Shown here: positions 47,288-57,316 of the stretch, piece after piece
Position numbering within the stretch: position 1 is the stretch's first letter
Layout: every line of letters begins with the position of its first letter
DNA from: Gammaproteobacteria bacterium RIFCSPHIGHO2_12_FULL_36_30
GTDB taxonomy: Bacteria; Pseudomonadota; Gammaproteobacteria; Coxiellales; Coxiellaceae
Reading direction: 5' to 3'
NCBI GenBank assembly: GCA_001801815.1
Contig: MGXU01000010.1
Location: 62,001-126,000 of the forward strand
DNA: 64,000 nt
Notes under the pieces: model-generated
Database searches by the model: none
What the model saw: the letters and a program-made list of their open reading frames with translations, nothing else
Told to the model about the DNA's origin: nothing
Program-made: the position numbers and the translations under genes

Positions 47288-48280
47288 TCACGCTTTTGTT
47301 TCGGGCAACTCATACGCTTCAATAATTTTTTGCACGAGCGGATGTCGCACAACATCAATTGATGAAAAAAATGTAAATTGAATTCCGTCAATGCCGCGCA
47401 ATAATGCAATTGCATGTCGCAAACCTGACATCGATGGTTTTGGCAAATCAACTTGCGTAATATCACCTGTAATGACCGCTTTAGAACCAAAACCAATTCG
47501 CGTTAAAAACATTTTCATTTGATCTTTTGTGCTATTTTGCCCTTCATCTAAAATGATAAATGAATCATTTAATGTTCGTCCACGCATAAAAGCAAGCGGT
47601 GCAATTTCAATTACTCCTTGCGCAATTAATTTTGCAACCAATGAAATTCCCATTGTTTCATATAATGCGTCATACAATGGTTTTAAATACGGATCAATTT
47701 TTTGTGCTAAATCTCCCGGCAAAAAACCTAAACTTTCACCTGCTTCAACTGCAGGGCGTACTAATACAATACGTGATACTTCTTCATTTTCTAAAGCAGC
47801 AACGGCACACGCAACCGCAAGAAAAGTTTTTCCCGTGCCGGATGGACCAACACCAAAACAAATATCATTTTTGCGAATTGCATTGATCAAATGACATTGA
47901 TTTAGTGTGCGCGGTTCCATTGTCATTTTTTTTAAACGTAGTGTGGCATCGATAAATTTTTGTTTCGCATCTTCCGTGCCATTTTCATAATTCATATCAA
48001 TTGATTTTAATTTCAATTGAATTTTTTGTTTATTTAATACTGTGATATGTGCTGTTTCTTCATATAAAGCAAGCAATGTGTCGCACGCTTTATTAACGGA
48101 AGTAGGTTTACCAATCACTTCAACATCATTTCCGCGATTAATAATTTCAACGCCTAAATGTCTTTCGATGAGATGTAAATTTTCATCAAGCTGACCAGTT
48201 AGAATAGCTAAACGTTGATTGTCTGCGGGAAGTAGTTGGATGTGGCGAATTGAGTCGGACGCTGTTTTTTTCAAATACAA
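47288..48280 (-). CDS. ybeZ: PhoH-like ATPase YbeZ
   Basis: 330 residues with an N-terminal KH-like part (LIERHLGVEIINRGNDVEVIG), P-loop GPSGTGKTFLAVA and Walker B FIILDEGQNS. Partners YbeY in RNA processing. It lies 12 nt upstream of ybeY and 14 nt downstream of miaB. Confidence 0.95.
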   Translation of the reverse strand: MYLKKTASDSIRHIQLLPADNQRLAILTGQLDENLHLIERHLGVEIINRGNDVEVIGKPTSVNKACDTLLALYEETAHITVLNKQKIQLKLKSIDMNYENGTEDAKQKFIDATLRLKKMTMEPRTLNQCHLINAIRKNDICFGVGPSGTGKTFLAVACAVAALENEEVSRIVLVRPAVEAGESLGFLPGDLAQKIDPYLKPLYDALYETMGISLVAKLIAQGVIEIAPLAFMRGRTLNDSFIILDEGQNSTKDQMKMFLTRIGFGSKAVITGDITQVDLPKPSMSGLRHAIALLRGIDGIQFTFFSSIDVVRHPLVQKIIEAYELPETKA

Positions 48281-48294
48281 ATCCTTTTGTTGAG

Positions 48295-49650
48295 TTAATG
48301 TGATGTTGCTTCACCCGATAAGAAATTTCTATTATACCCTGTTATTCTCACCGAAATTATCTGCCCGATCAAGCTTGACTCGCATTGACCTGAAGTTGTT
48401 TTGAAATTTACCATGCGATTGCACTCAGTGCGACCTGCCATTTCGCCAGGACTTTTAACAGCAGGATGTGTGACAAGAATTTTTTGATTAGTTCCAACCA
48501 TTTTTCTGCTGATTTCTGCAGTTTGTTGATCAATGCGATTTTGTAAAATGGCTAAACGTTGTTTTTTAATTTCCATTGGCACATCATCTTGCAAAGAAGC
48601 TGCGGGCGTGCCAGGTCGCGGGCTATAAATAAAACTAAATGAAAAATCAAAACCGACATCTGCAATTAAATTCATCGTATCTTCAAAATCTTTATCTGTT
48701 TCGCCTGGAAAACCAATAATAAAATCGGATGATAAAGAAATGGTCGGGCGAATTTTTTTTAACGCACGAATTTTAGATTTATATTCTATTGCTGTGTAAT
48801 TTCTTTTCATTGCGGCGAGAATACGATCAGATCCACTTTGCACCGGTAAATGTAGATGATTCGCAAGCTTTGGCACTTCTGCATACGCATCAATTAAATT
48901 TTGCGAAAATGCAGAAGGATGTGATGTAGTAAAACGAATGCGTTCAATTCCATCCATTGCAGCAATATAATGAATTAATAATGCTAAATCTGCAGTGTTT
49001 CCATCTTGCATTAATCCGCGATAATCATTTACATTTTGCCCGAGCACGGTAATTTCTTTTACGCCTTGTTCACAAAGTCCTGTGATTTCAGCAATAACAG
49101 AATGAAATGGCCGACTTATTTCTGTTCCGCGTGTGTATGGAACAACACAAAAACTGCAATATTTATTACAACCTTCCATAATCGAAACAAATGCAGTGGG
49201 ACCATCTGCTTTTGCAGCAGGCAAATAATCAAATTTTTCAATTTCAGGAAAACGAATATCAACCGCGGGCTTTTTTGTTTTAATTGCAGATTCCATTAAT
49301 TCAGGTAATCGATGCAAAGTTTGTGGACCAAAAACCATATCGACATAAGGCGCACGTTTTATAATATTTTCGCCTTCTTGACTTGCAACACAACCACCAA
49401 CACCAATCATGATATTTGGATTTCGCAATTTCATTTCGCGCGCGCGACCCAAATCAGAAAATACTTTTTCTTGCGCTTTTTCTCGCACAGAACACGTATT
49501 AAATAAAATGACATCTGCTTCATTTGGATCTTTTGTTTCGGTAAAGCCATGCGAAGCGTGCAAAACGTCCAGCATTTTTTGACTGTCATATTCATTCATT
49601 TGACAGCCGTGGGTTTTGATGTACACTTTTTTGAGACTATTTGAGTTCAT
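48295..49650 (-). CDS. miaB: tRNA-2-methylthio-N6-dimethylallyladenosine synthase
   Basis: Radical-SAM methylthiotransferase acting on A37 of tRNAs. 451 residues: N-terminal UPF0004 domain with Cys in [19 protein letters not shown] and GGCVASQ; SAM cluster [16 protein letters not shown]-terminal TRAM domain. Head of the miaB-lnt operon. Confidence 0.96.
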   Translation of the reverse strand: MNSNSLKKVYIKTHGCQMNEYDSQKMLDVLHASHGFTETKDPNEADVILFNTCSVREKAQEKVFSDLGRAREMKLRNPNIMIGVGGCVASQEGENIIKRAPYVDMVFGPQTLHRLPELMESAIKTKKPAVDIRFPEIEKFDYLPAAKADGPTAFVSIMEGCNKYCSFCVVPYTRGTEISRPFHSVIAEITGLCEQGVKEITVLGQNVNDYRGLMQDGNTADLALLIHYIAAMDGIERIRFTTSHPSAFSQNLIDAYAEVPKLANHLHLPVQSGSDRILAAMKRNYTAIEYKSKIRALKKIRPTISLSSDFIIGFPGETDKDFEDTMNLIADVGFDFSFSFIYSPRPGTPAASLQDDVPMEIKKQRLAILQNRIDQQTAEISRKMVGTNQKILVTHPAVKSPGEMAGRTECNRMVNFKTTSGQCESSLIGQIISVRITGYNRNFLSGEATSH

Positions 49651-49677
49651 AGGTGTTGAAGTTTAGCAGGAGTCATC

Positions 49678-49863
49678 ATGGCAAAACAACTATTTAGATC
49701 AAAAACTAATTGTAAAATCGCAGGTGTTTGTGGCGGTCTTGGAGAATTTTTTGATATTGATCCTATTTTCTTTCGTGCCATTTTTCTTATTTCTGCTTTT
49801 TTCGGCGGTTTAGGCATTATTATTTATCTTGTATTGTGGCTTTTGATGCCTGAAGCTGCCTGA
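49678..49863 (+). CDS. PspC-domain small membrane protein
   Basis: 61 residues that are almost entirely a PspC domain: KIAGVCGGLGEFFDIDPIFFRAIF followed by one or two membrane helices (LISAFFGGLGIIIYLVLWLLMP). The usual C-terminal sensor part of PspC is absent. No psp genes are adjacent. SD AGGAG is 8 nt upstream. Confidence 0.88.
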   Translation: MAKQLFRSKTNCKIAGVCGGLGEFFDIDPIFFRAIFLISAFFGGLGIIIYLVLWLLMPEAA

Positions 49864-49894
49864 AAAAATAAAATTAACCCAAGAGATATCTATC

Positions 49895-51280
49895 ATGCAC
49901 ATTGCATTTACTACTGAAAATAAGGAACAAAAATCAATTTCTATTTATCCAATTCTGCCAAATCAATTGGAAAAATGGATAAAAGATCAAGCGCAACATG
50001 TGCAGCAATGGATAAAAGCATCGCAATTTCTTGCAGAAGCTGGCACATTTTGTTTGATTCCAGATCACGATGGAAAATTATCGTGTGTTGTTTTAGTTTT
50101 ACAAAATGCAGATGATTTTTTAGCGTTTGGGGCATTACCTGCAAAATTATCAGAAGGAAATTATTATATTGAAGATAATGGAATATTAAAAACACCGCAT
50201 CAACGCCAACAAGCAGCGCTTGGTTGGGGATTGGGATTTTACCAATTTACACGTTATAAAAAACCGACACCACGATTGGCAAAATTAATTTTATCAACAT
50301 CAGTTAATGAAAAATTATTAACAGACATGTTAGATGCGATTTATTTATCACGCGATTTAATTAATACACCCGCTGAAGATATGGGTCCTGATCAACTAGA
50401 AAAAGCAGCGCAAGATGTTGCAAAAAAATGTGGCGCAAAAATAAATGTGATTAAAGGTGATCAATTATTAAAAGAAAATTATCCTGCAATTCATATTGTG
50501 GGACGCGCAAGTTGTCGCGAGCCGCGTGTAATTGATTTGCGTTTTGGAAAAAATAAAAAAGCGCCGAAAGTGACATTAGTTGGAAAGGGCGTGTGTTTTG
50601 ATAGCGGTGGTTTAGATTTAAAAACAGCAGCAGGAATGTTGCTGATGAAAAAAGATATGTCAGGCGCTGCGATGATGTTGGGATTAGCGCAGATGATTAT
50701 AATGCAGGATTTACCGATACAATTGCGATTATTAATTGGTGCAGTCGAAAATTCTGTTTCAGGAAATGCATATCGTCCCGGCGATATTATTAAAACACGT
50801 TCTGGAAAAACAGTTGAAGTGACAAACACAGATGCAGAAGGACGATTAGTGTTATGTGATTTGTTAACTGAAGCTTGCGCTGAAAAACCAGATGTATTAA
50901 TTGATTTTGCAACATTAACTGGCGCTGGACGTGTTGCGCTTGGTGAAGATTTACCAGCGCTTTACGCACAGCCACAATCTTTTGCGAATGATTTATTAAA
51001 AGCATCACAAACTGTAAACGATCCCATTTGGCAAATGCCACTCGTGCAAAATTATCGCGAAAAATTAAAAAGTGAAATCGCAGATATGATTAATGCTGTT
51101 GATTCACCTTACGGCGGATCAATCACCGCAGCCCTATTTTTACAGTCTTTTGTGACAGAAAACACAACATGGGTACATTTTGATACGTGCGCTTGGAATT
51201 TCAAAGCAAAACCAGGTCGTCCTGCGGGCGGTGAAGTGTTTGGTGTTCGTGCGGTGTTTGAGTATTTAAAAAATCTCTAA
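49895..51280 (+). CDS. Leucyl aminopeptidase (M17)
   Basis: 461-residue M17 metallopeptidase. Catalytic/metal residues are in VGKGVCFDSGGLDLKTA (Lys, Asp), MKKDMSGAA (Asp) and NTDAEGRLVL (Asp, Glu, Arg). It is shorter and more divergent in the N-terminus than E. coli PepA, closer to the second M17 paralogue seen in many proteobacteria. Confidence 0.9.
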   Translation: MHIAFTTENKEQKSISIYPILPNQLEKWIKDQAQHVQQWIKASQFLAEAGTFCLIPDHDGKLSCVVLVLQNADDFLAFGALPAKLSEGNYYIEDNGILKTPHQRQQAALGWGLGFYQFTRYKKPTPRLAKLILSTSVNEKLLTDMLDAIYLSRDLINTPAEDMGPDQLEKAAQDVAKKCGAKINVIKGDQLLKENYPAIHIVGRASCREPRVIDLRFGKNKKAPKVTLVGKGVCFDSGGLDLKTAAGMLLMKKDMSGAAMMLGLAQMIIMQDLPIQLRLLIGAVENSVSGNAYRPGDIIKTRSGKTVEVTNTDAEGRLVLCDLLTEACAEKPDVLIDFATLTGAGRVALGEDLPALYAQPQSFANDLLKASQTVNDPIWQMPLVQNYREKLKSEIADMINAVDSPYGGSITAALFLQSFVTENTTWVHFDTCAWNFKAKPGRPAGGEVFGVRAVFEYLKNL

Positions 51281-51352
51281 TATTGCATTATCCCTTAAGA
51301 TCTGAAAGAATCATGCATAATTTTTTATGGATACTGACGATAGGAAATCATC

Positions 51353-52645
51353 ATGAGTCAATCTTCTTATGCACGTCCCGTTTATATTGTCGATGGCGCG
51401 CGCACTCCATTGTTAAAAGCAAAAACTGAACGCGGTCCATTTTCTGCAAGTGATTTAGCGGTAAATGCTGGTCGCGCATTATTAGCGCGACAAAGTTTTT
51501 CGCCAACCGCATTTGATGAGGTGATTGTCGGTTGCATGATGCCGAGCGAAAATGAAGCGAATATTGCGCGTATTATTTCATTGCGTTTAGGTTGTGGAAA
51601 TAAAGTGCCTGCATTTACCGTGCAAAGAAATTGTGCGTCGGGAATGCAATCACTCGATTGCGCTGCAAAAGATATTGCAATGGGTCGCTCAAATTTAGTA
51701 TTAGCGGGCGGCACTGAAGCGATGAGTCGTGCGCCATTATTATTTAAACCGGAAGCAGTAAATTGGTTTGGTCGATTAAACTCAGCAAAATCTTTTGGCG
51801 CAAAATTAAAAACATTTTCACAATTTCGTTTATCTTTTTTAGCACCGATTATTGCATTAATTCATGGATTATCAGATCCACTTTGCGGCATGAATATGGG
51901 ACAAACCGCAGAATTATTAGCATTTCAATTTGATATTACGCGCGCTGACATGGATGCATTTGCAGCAGACAGTCAATTAAAAGCATATGCGGCACAGGAA
52001 AAAAAACATTTATCTGAAATTGTAACGTTGTACGATAATTACGGAAAAATTTATGCTGTTGATGAAGGTGTGCGAAAAGACACAACAGTTGAAAAATTAG
52101 CTAAATTAAAGCCTGTTTTTGATAAACCATATGGAATGGTAACAGCAGGAAACAGTTCGCAAGTAACCGATGGCGCTGCATTATTAATTTTAGCGAGTGA
52201 AGATGCGATTACAAAATATCGCTTGCCTGTGCTGGGAAAATTAATTGATACGCAATGGGCAGGTTTAGCGCCAGAAGTAATGGGATTGGGTCCTGTATTT
52301 TCTTCAGCACAAATTTTACAAAAAAATAATTTAAAATTATCAGATATTGATTATTGGGAAATAAATGAAGCATTTGCAGCGCAAGTTATTGCGTGTGAAA
52401 AAGCATTTGCATCAGAAAAATTTTGTCGCGAACAATTAGGTTTGTCAGATGCGCTCGGCACAATTGATCCATCAAAATTAAATGTTGATGGTGGTGCGAT
52501 TGCATTAGGGCATCCTGTTGGCGCAACTGGCGCAAGAATTGTTTTACATTTACTACATACATTAAAACTTGAAAAAGCAAAACGTGGAATTGCGACGCTA
52601 TGTATTGGTGGCGGGCAAGGTGGGGCAATGTTATTAGAAGTGTAA
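51353..52645 (+). CDS. fadI: 3-ketoacyl-CoA thiolase (FadI type)
   Basis: 430-residue beta-oxidation thiolase with catalytic Cys in QRNCASGMQS, NEAFAAQ, GHPVGATGAR and CIGGGQGGAM. Its length and the adjoining fadJ identify the FadI type. A family B repeat lies between it and fadJ, starting 5 nt after its stop. Confidence 0.92.
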   Translation: MSQSSYARPVYIVDGARTPLLKAKTERGPFSASDLAVNAGRALLARQSFSPTAFDEVIVGCMMPSENEANIARIISLRLGCGNKVPAFTVQRNCASGMQSLDCAAKDIAMGRSNLVLAGGTEAMSRAPLLFKPEAVNWFGRLNSAKSFGAKLKTFSQFRLSFLAPIIALIHGLSDPLCGMNMGQTAELLAFQFDITRADMDAFAADSQLKAYAAQEKKHLSEIVTLYDNYGKIYAVDEGVRKDTTVEKLAKLKPVFDKPYGMVTAGNSSQVTDGAALLILASEDAITKYRLPVLGKLIDTQWAGLAPEVMGLGPVFSSAQILQKNNLKLSDIDYWEINEAFAAQVIACEKAFASEKFCREQLGLSDALGTIDPSKLNVDGGAIALGHPVGATGARIVLHLLHTLKLEKAKRGIATLCIGGGQGGAMLLEV

Positions 52646-52650
52646 TGTTA

Positions 52651-52693
52651 CAGAAGCCTGCGTGAAGCGTAGCGTAACAAGGGCGTTTTGCAG
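52651..52693 (+). repeat. Family B repeat, copy 3 (between fadI and fadJ)
   Basis: A shorter copy: CAGAAGCCTGCGTG, then an internal GAAGCGTAGCG variant, then ACAAGGGCGTTTTGCAG shared with the other two. It starts 5 nt after the fadI stop in sense orientation, within an operon. Confidence 0.85.
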
Positions 52694-52733
52694 GGAAATA
52701 AAGAAAAAACATTTTTCAGAATAGGGATGCACC

Positions 52734-54776
52734 ATGCAAGAAAAAACATACCAAAATTTTAAATTACAAACTGATGCTAGCAATATTTTATGGCTCACAG
52801 TTGATCGCGCCAATGCATCTGCAAATTCTTTAAGTCGCGAAGTATTTGACGAATTAGATAATATTATTGATTATCTTTCTAAGCAAAAATTAGCCGGTGT
52901 TGTTATTTTATCTGGTAAATCCAAGGGTTTTATTGCAGGCGCTGACATTTCACAATTTACCCATTTGAAAACAAAAAAAGAAGCATTCGATTTAATTCGT
53001 CAAGCGCAATTAGTTTTAGATAAATTAGCAGCATTACCAATGCCAACGGTTGCAATGATAAAAGGTTTTTGTTTGGGCGGCGGTTTGGAATTAGCGCTCG
53101 CTTGTCGTTATCGTGTCGCATGTGATTCACCCGATACAAAAATTGGTTTGCCAGAAATTAAATTAGGAATTCATCCTGGATGGGGTGGTACAGTGCGTTT
53201 ACCAAATTTAATCGGCGTCATGGAAGCGATGAAAATGATTTTGCCGGGCGCAGCATATGATGCGAGAAAATGTGCGAAATTAGGCATTGTTGATTGCGCG
53301 GTTCCGGAACGAATGTTGGAGCGTGCAACGCGAGATTTTATTTTAAAACAGCCAAAACCACATCAACCCAGTTTATTTTCAAGATTGTGCGCAATTTCTT
53401 TTGTGCGTCCATTCATTGGAAAATTATTTTATAAAAATTTGGCGGCGAAAAAAGTAAATAAAAAACATTATCCCGCGCCGTATGCTGTTGTGCACAATTG
53501 GATTCAAGATGGCGCAGAAAATGATGCGATGATTAATGAAGCAAATTCAATTGCAGAATTAATGATTACCGACACCGCGCGTAATTTAGTGCGCATTTTC
53601 TTTTTGCAAGAAAAGATGAAAAGTATTGGAAAACAAGGTAAATTTAGCAAATCAACTTGGGTGCATGTTGTTGGCGCAGGAACAATGGGTGGTGATATTG
53701 CAGCATGGTGTGCATTGCAAGGATTAAAAGTAACATTGCAAGATCAATCTGCAGAAAAAATTGCACCTGCAATTAAACGTGCCTATCAATTATTTAAAAA
53801 TAAATTACGTAGCCCGCGTTTAATTCAAGCGGCGATGGATCGATTGCAACCTGATGTTGAAGGCGATGGCATTGCGCGCGCAGATATTATTATTGAAGCA
53901 GTATTTGAAAATTTATCTGTAAAACAAGCTATTTTTAGCGGCGCAGAAACAAAAGCAAAATCAAATGCAATTTTAGCAACGAATACCTCGAGTATTCCAC
54001 TAGAAGAAATTGCAACGGCATTAAAAAATCCAGAACGTTTAGTTGGAATTCACTTTTTTAATCCTGTTGACAAAATGCCGCTCGTTGAAATTGTTTGTGG
54101 TGAAAAAACAGCAGATGAAACCATTATTGCAGCAGCTGCTTTTGCTGGCGCACTAAGTCGCTTGCCATTGCCAGTTGCAAGCAGCCCAGGATTTTTAGTC
54201 AACCGTGTTTTAACGCCTTATTTAATGGAAGCGATGATGCTTTACGAAGAAGGTGTTGCGCCACAATTAATTGATCAAGCGGCTGTGCAATTTGGGATGC
54301 CGATGGGACCGATTGCGCTGGCTGATAAAATTGGTTTGGATGTTTGTCTTTCAGTTGCAGATAATTTATCGCATTATTTTTCCGAAAAAGTGCCGGAGCG
54401 TTTAAAAGCAATGGTTAAAGCTGGAAAACTAGGGATAAAATCAGGTGAAGGATTTTATAAATATCGAAATGGTAAGGCGGTTAATGCGGGAAAAGTGAGT
54501 GATTCTGCAATTCCACTGGATATTTCTGATAGAATGATTTTACGGATGTTGAATGAAGCGGTGGCATGTTTAGCAGAACAAGTTGTGACGGATGTTGATT
54601 TGTTAGATGCTGGCATGATTTTTGGAACGGGATTCGCACCATTTTTAGGTGGCCCAATTCAATATGCCAAAACACGCGGAATTAAAACTGTTGTTGCGCG
54701 TTTAGATGGATTTGCAAAACAATATGGTGATCGATTTAAACCAGTTGCAGGTTGGCAGCATTTATTAAATGGATGA
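52734..54776 (+). CDS. fadJ: Fatty-acid oxidation complex alpha subunit (FadJ type)
   Basis: 680 residues fusing enoyl-CoA hydratase (GFIAGADISQF; GGGLELALACRYRVA; GLPEIKLGIHPGWGGT) with 3-hydroxyacyl-CoA dehydrogenase (VVGAGTMGGDIAAW NAD site; VGIHFFNPVDKMPLVEIV; C-terminal MGPIALADKIGLD). Works with FadI. Confidence 0.94.
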   Translation: MQEKTYQNFKLQTDASNILWLTVDRANASANSLSREVFDELDNIIDYLSKQKLAGVVILSGKSKGFIAGADISQFTHLKTKKEAFDLIRQAQLVLDKLAALPMPTVAMIKGFCLGGGLELALACRYRVACDSPDTKIGLPEIKLGIHPGWGGTVRLPNLIGVMEAMKMILPGAAYDARKCAKLGIVDCAVPERMLERATRDFILKQPKPHQPSLFSRLCAISFVRPFIGKLFYKNLAAKKVNKKHYPAPYAVVHNWIQDGAENDAMINEANSIAELMITDTARNLVRIFFLQEKMKSIGKQGKFSKSTWVHVVGAGTMGGDIAAWCALQGLKVTLQDQSAEKIAPAIKRAYQLFKNKLRSPRLIQAAMDRLQPDVEGDGIARADIIIEAVFENLSVKQAIFSGAETKAKSNAILATNTSSIPLEEIATALKNPERLVGIHFFNPVDKMPLVEIVCGEKTADETIIAAAAFAGALSRLPLPVASSPGFLVNRVLTPYLMEAMMLYEEGVAPQLIDQAAVQFGMPMGPIALADKIGLDVCLSVADNLSHYFSEKVPERLKAMVKAGKLGIKSGEGFYKYRNGKAVNAGKVSDSAIPLDISDRMILRMLNEAVACLAEQVVTDVDLLDAGMIFGTGFAPFLGGPIQYAKTRGIKTVVARLDGFAKQYGDRFKPVAGWQHLLNG

Positions 54777-54782
54777 TGTAAC

Positions 54783-55541
54783 ATGAATCGTTATCCGATC
54801 GATGAACAATCTTTTTTGTCGCTTTTGCGAAAATCGCTTCGCCTGCATTATTTAACATTAAAACACACCATCGCATTTATTATTTGTATTACCGTTGTGA
54901 AATATTTTGCAGTATGGATTGAAGATTTGTCATCATCACTTATTTTTCAATACACAATTGATTTTATTGCTGCATGCGGCATCGCTTATTTTTTTGCGGC
55001 TGCATTACTCGCAACGCATTACGCTTTTGTTGATCAGCCCGACACAACAAAAAATATTATGAATAAAATTAATGTACGCGTAAAACCAATTTTAATTACA
55101 TTTATTATTTATATTCTAGGTGGTGTGCTTGTTGTTTTATTTGGAAAATCACTTGGTTTGGCAGTCGAAAAATTTTTTCCCACTTCAGAAAATGCAGCAG
55201 GTTTTATTTTACTCGTGAGAATTATTTTATTATTTACTTATATCGCATTATTTTATTTTAGTTTTCCGTTAGCTGTGATTGATGAAAAACCTGCTGCGAA
55301 AGCATTTTATATGAGCGTTGTATTAACAGAAAAGCAGAAGTGGGGTGTATTTATATCATTTTTTATTTTTGCAGTAACTGTTTTATTATTAACACCGGCA
55401 ACCATCAGCGAATATTTTTTCTCTGTGTATCACGTCGATATTATTTTTGATTTTATTGTATTGTGTGTGGCGGTGCCATTGTACATTAACCTGTTATTAT
55501 TTTTGATAGATAATGCGAAGAAGCAGATAGTAATGAATTAA
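54783..55541 (+). CDS. Hypothetical multi-pass inner-membrane protein
   Basis: 252 residues with about six membrane helices separated by short charged loops, a layout like the YciC/glycerophosphoryl-diester-type membrane family, though I cannot assign it. It starts 6 nt after fadJ and may belong to that transcript. A bidirectional terminator follows. Confidence 0.75.
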   Translation: MNRYPIDEQSFLSLLRKSLRLHYLTLKHTIAFIICITVVKYFAVWIEDLSSSLIFQYTIDFIAACGIAYFFAAALLATHYAFVDQPDTTKNIMNKINVRVKPILITFIIYILGGVLVVLFGKSLGLAVEKFFPTSENAAGFILLVRIILLFTYIALFYFSFPLAVIDEKPAAKAFYMSVVLTEKQKWGVFISFFIFAVTVLLLTPATISEYFFSVYHVDIIFDFIVLCVAVPLYINLLLFLIDNAKKQIVMN

Positions 55542-55572
55542 AACTGATAGAGAATAACTCAACCAGTTTTAA
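55538..55572. terminator. Bidirectional terminator
   Basis: TTAAAACTG (55538-55546) pairs with CAGTTTTAA (55564-55572) over 9 bp with a 17-nt loop, between two convergent genes. Confidence 0.65.
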
Positions 55573-55588
55573 TTCACATCATTTGGTA

Positions 55589-55861
55589 TTATTGCATGCT
55601 TGATACGAGTGGCGCTGCTTCCGAGGGATTGTTATTAGCACAGTATTTTTGAGCATCGGCTGCACCAAGAAAACTTACGCAGTTTGCAGTAGTCGAAACT
55701 CCTGCAGATACAAGATATGGCGCCGTGAATGGAACTACACCAGTGCATGCGGCAATAGCAAAAGCGGTATTGATTGGCGTGAGCAGGATAAATGCTAAAC
55801 AGAATTTATCTTCTTTGGTTGCTTCACCGCTAGTAATTCGATCTAAAAAACCTTTCGACAT
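55589..55861 (-). CDS. Hypothetical small hydrophobic protein
   Basis: 90 residues with a polar start (MSKGFLDRITSGEATKEDK), two hydrophobic stretches (FCLAFILLTPINTAFAIAAC; GVVPFTAPYLVSAGV) and four Cys, three of them in or after the second stretch. No family recognised. It occupies the place after the Phd/YefM gene where a toxin is normally found, but does not resemble a known toxin. Confidence 0.6.
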   Translation of the reverse strand: MSKGFLDRITSGEATKEDKFCLAFILLTPINTAFAIAACTGVVPFTAPYLVSAGVSTTANCVSFLGAADAQKYCANNNPSEAAPLVSSMQ

Positions 55862-55887
55862 AAATTTATTCCTCGTTTAATATTTTA

Positions 55888-55926
55888 AAGTGTGAGAACG
55901 TGGTTGCTACCTAACGTCCCACACTT
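55888..55926 (-). terminator. Terminator after the antitoxin gene
   Basis: On the minus strand an imperfect stem (AAGTGTG with CACACTT, plus partial inner pairing) is followed by a T-rich tail. It separates the Phd/YefM gene from the small hydrophobic gene. Confidence 0.55.
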
Positions 55927-55939
55927 CAACATCAAAAAA

Positions 55940-56122
55940 TTAATTTTCAGTTTCGTTAGTAGCGTGCACTAATTCAGCTTGTGCATCTAAATCTTGCAAA
56001 GAAATAACCGCAACTAATGGTTTGCCACGACGTGTTAATACAACGCGTTGGTTACCGTAAGCAGCTTGGTTAATCATTTCAGAAAAGTTTTCACGAGCTT
56101 CGACAGTTGACATCTTCAACAT
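55940..56122 (-). CDS. Orphan Phd/YefM family antitoxin
   Basis: 60 residues with the YefM DNA-binding start (MSTVEARENFSEMINQA) and the QRVVLTRRGKPLVAVISLQDL core. The C-terminal toxin-neutralising tail is short. No RelE/ParE/Doc toxin is next to it. The start may be 56113 (MSTVEAR). A 239-nt AT-rich gap upstream contains the palindrome TATCGATA, a possible autoregulatory site. Confidence 0.88.
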   Translation of the reverse strand: MLKMSTVEARENFSEMINQAAYGNQRVVLTRRGKPLVAVISLQDLDAQAELVHATNETEN

Positions 56123-56361
56123 GGTATTTTCCCCAATTCTTAATAGCTATCGATATACATTAAATAACATCGGTAACTATATAATTTTAAAATGAAAACT
56201 CCTGTCTCCAAAGTACAAAGTCCTTAATCTGCGATAACTGTACAAGAAAGCATTTATGAATGCAAGTGCAAAATGGATATTTGATCATTTTTTGTTAAAA
56301 AGTACTGAAATATCAAGATATTACATAATATTATTTATTTAACTTATTGAATTTAAAGACT

Positions 56362-56685
56362 TTATTCTTCTAAATATTGTAATTTATCTGGAATATCTTT
56401 CCATTGATCAGCATCTGTTGGCGCAGGTTTCATCGCCGTAATCATTGGCCATTGTTTCGCGAGTTTTTTATTCAGATCTAAAAATTCTTTTTGATTATCC
56501 GGCAAATCATCTTCTGCAAAAATTGCATCAATCGGACATTCCGGCACACATAAATTACAATCAATACACTCATCCGGATCAATCACCAACATATTTGGTC
56601 CTTCGCGAAAGCAATCAACCGGACATACTTCTACACAATCGGTATATTTACATTTAATACATTTATCAACAACTACAAATGTCAT
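56362..56685 (-). CDS. fdxA: 7Fe ferredoxin FdxA
   Basis: 107 residues with the 3Fe-4S/4Fe-4S pattern: [18 protein letters not shown], then [16 protein letters not shown], and the long C-terminal extension of FdxA. Start at 56685 ([12 protein letters not shown]) fits family length; the frame from 56718 adds 11 unlikely residues. Confidence 0.95.
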   Translation of the reverse strand: MTFVVVDKCIKCKYTDCVEVCPVDCFREGPNMLVIDPDECIDCNLCVPECPIDAIFAEDDLPDNQKEFLDLNKKLAKQWPMITAMKPAPTDADQWKDIPDKLQYLEE

Positions 56686-56789
56686 GATGCAATCCCTTTG
56701 AAAATACAAACTGACCAAATTATAAAGTTAAAATTCTGTACTGGGAAGATAAAGATGTTATTATTCGCATCATAAAGTGTGAGGTGAAC

Positions 56790-57095
56790 ATGAATGCAAT
56801 TGAACAAATCAAAAAAACTATTTCTGAAAATAATGTTGTTTTATTTATGAAAGGAACTGCTGATTTTCCACAATGTGGATTTTCGGGCAAAGTAGTGCAA
56901 ATTTTAAAATCTTGTAATGCACATTTTAAAGATGTAAATGTTTTGGCAGATCCTGAATTACGTCAAGGCATTAAAGATTATGCAAATTGGCCGACGATTC
57001 CGCAATTGTACATCAAAGGTGAATTTATCGGTGGATGCGATATTGTGACTGAATTATTTGAAAGCGGCGAACTACAGAAAAAATTATCGGCGTGA
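56790..57095 (+). CDS. grxD: Monothiol glutaredoxin Grx4
   Basis: 101 residues with the CGFS active site ([12 protein letters not shown]), the GSH-binding [20 protein letters not shown] and a Lys in FMKGT. Grx4 carries and inserts Fe-S clusters. Start at 56790 with GAGG 5 nt before it. The neighbouring ferredoxin gene is divergent. Confidence 0.96.
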   Translation: MNAIEQIKKTISENNVVLFMKGTADFPQCGFSGKVVQILKSCNAHFKDVNVLADPELRQGIKDYANWPTIPQLYIKGEFIGGCDIVTELFESGELQKKLSA

Positions 57096-57272
57096 TTAAT
57101 CCCACACAGATTTATGCGTAATATGCTGATCAGTTGGTACATCTCTTAAATGATATATGCGCTGATATTTTTCATATTCCGCTTGTTGTGCCGCTGATTT
57201 TGGATGAGTCGCGTTGAATTCAGCCATCTTTTTATCAATATTGCTGACAAAATGTTTATCTATCTTGCTCAT
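57096..57272 (-). CDS. Small conserved protein (CBU_0585-like)
   Basis: About 58 residues starting MSKIDKHFVSNIDKKMAEF with EKYQRIYHLRD near the centre. From memory this matches the Legionellales family named after Coxiella CBU_0585; function unknown. It is convergent with grxD, with the stop codons adjacent. The frame can also start at 57281. Confidence 0.7.
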   Translation of the reverse strand: MSKIDKHFVSNIDKKMAEFNATHPKSAAQQAEYEKYQRIYHLRDVPTDQHITHKSVWD

Positions 57273-57316
57273 TTGGTACAATACCCCTGCAATAAATCAC
57301 ACGCGATAATTTTATC

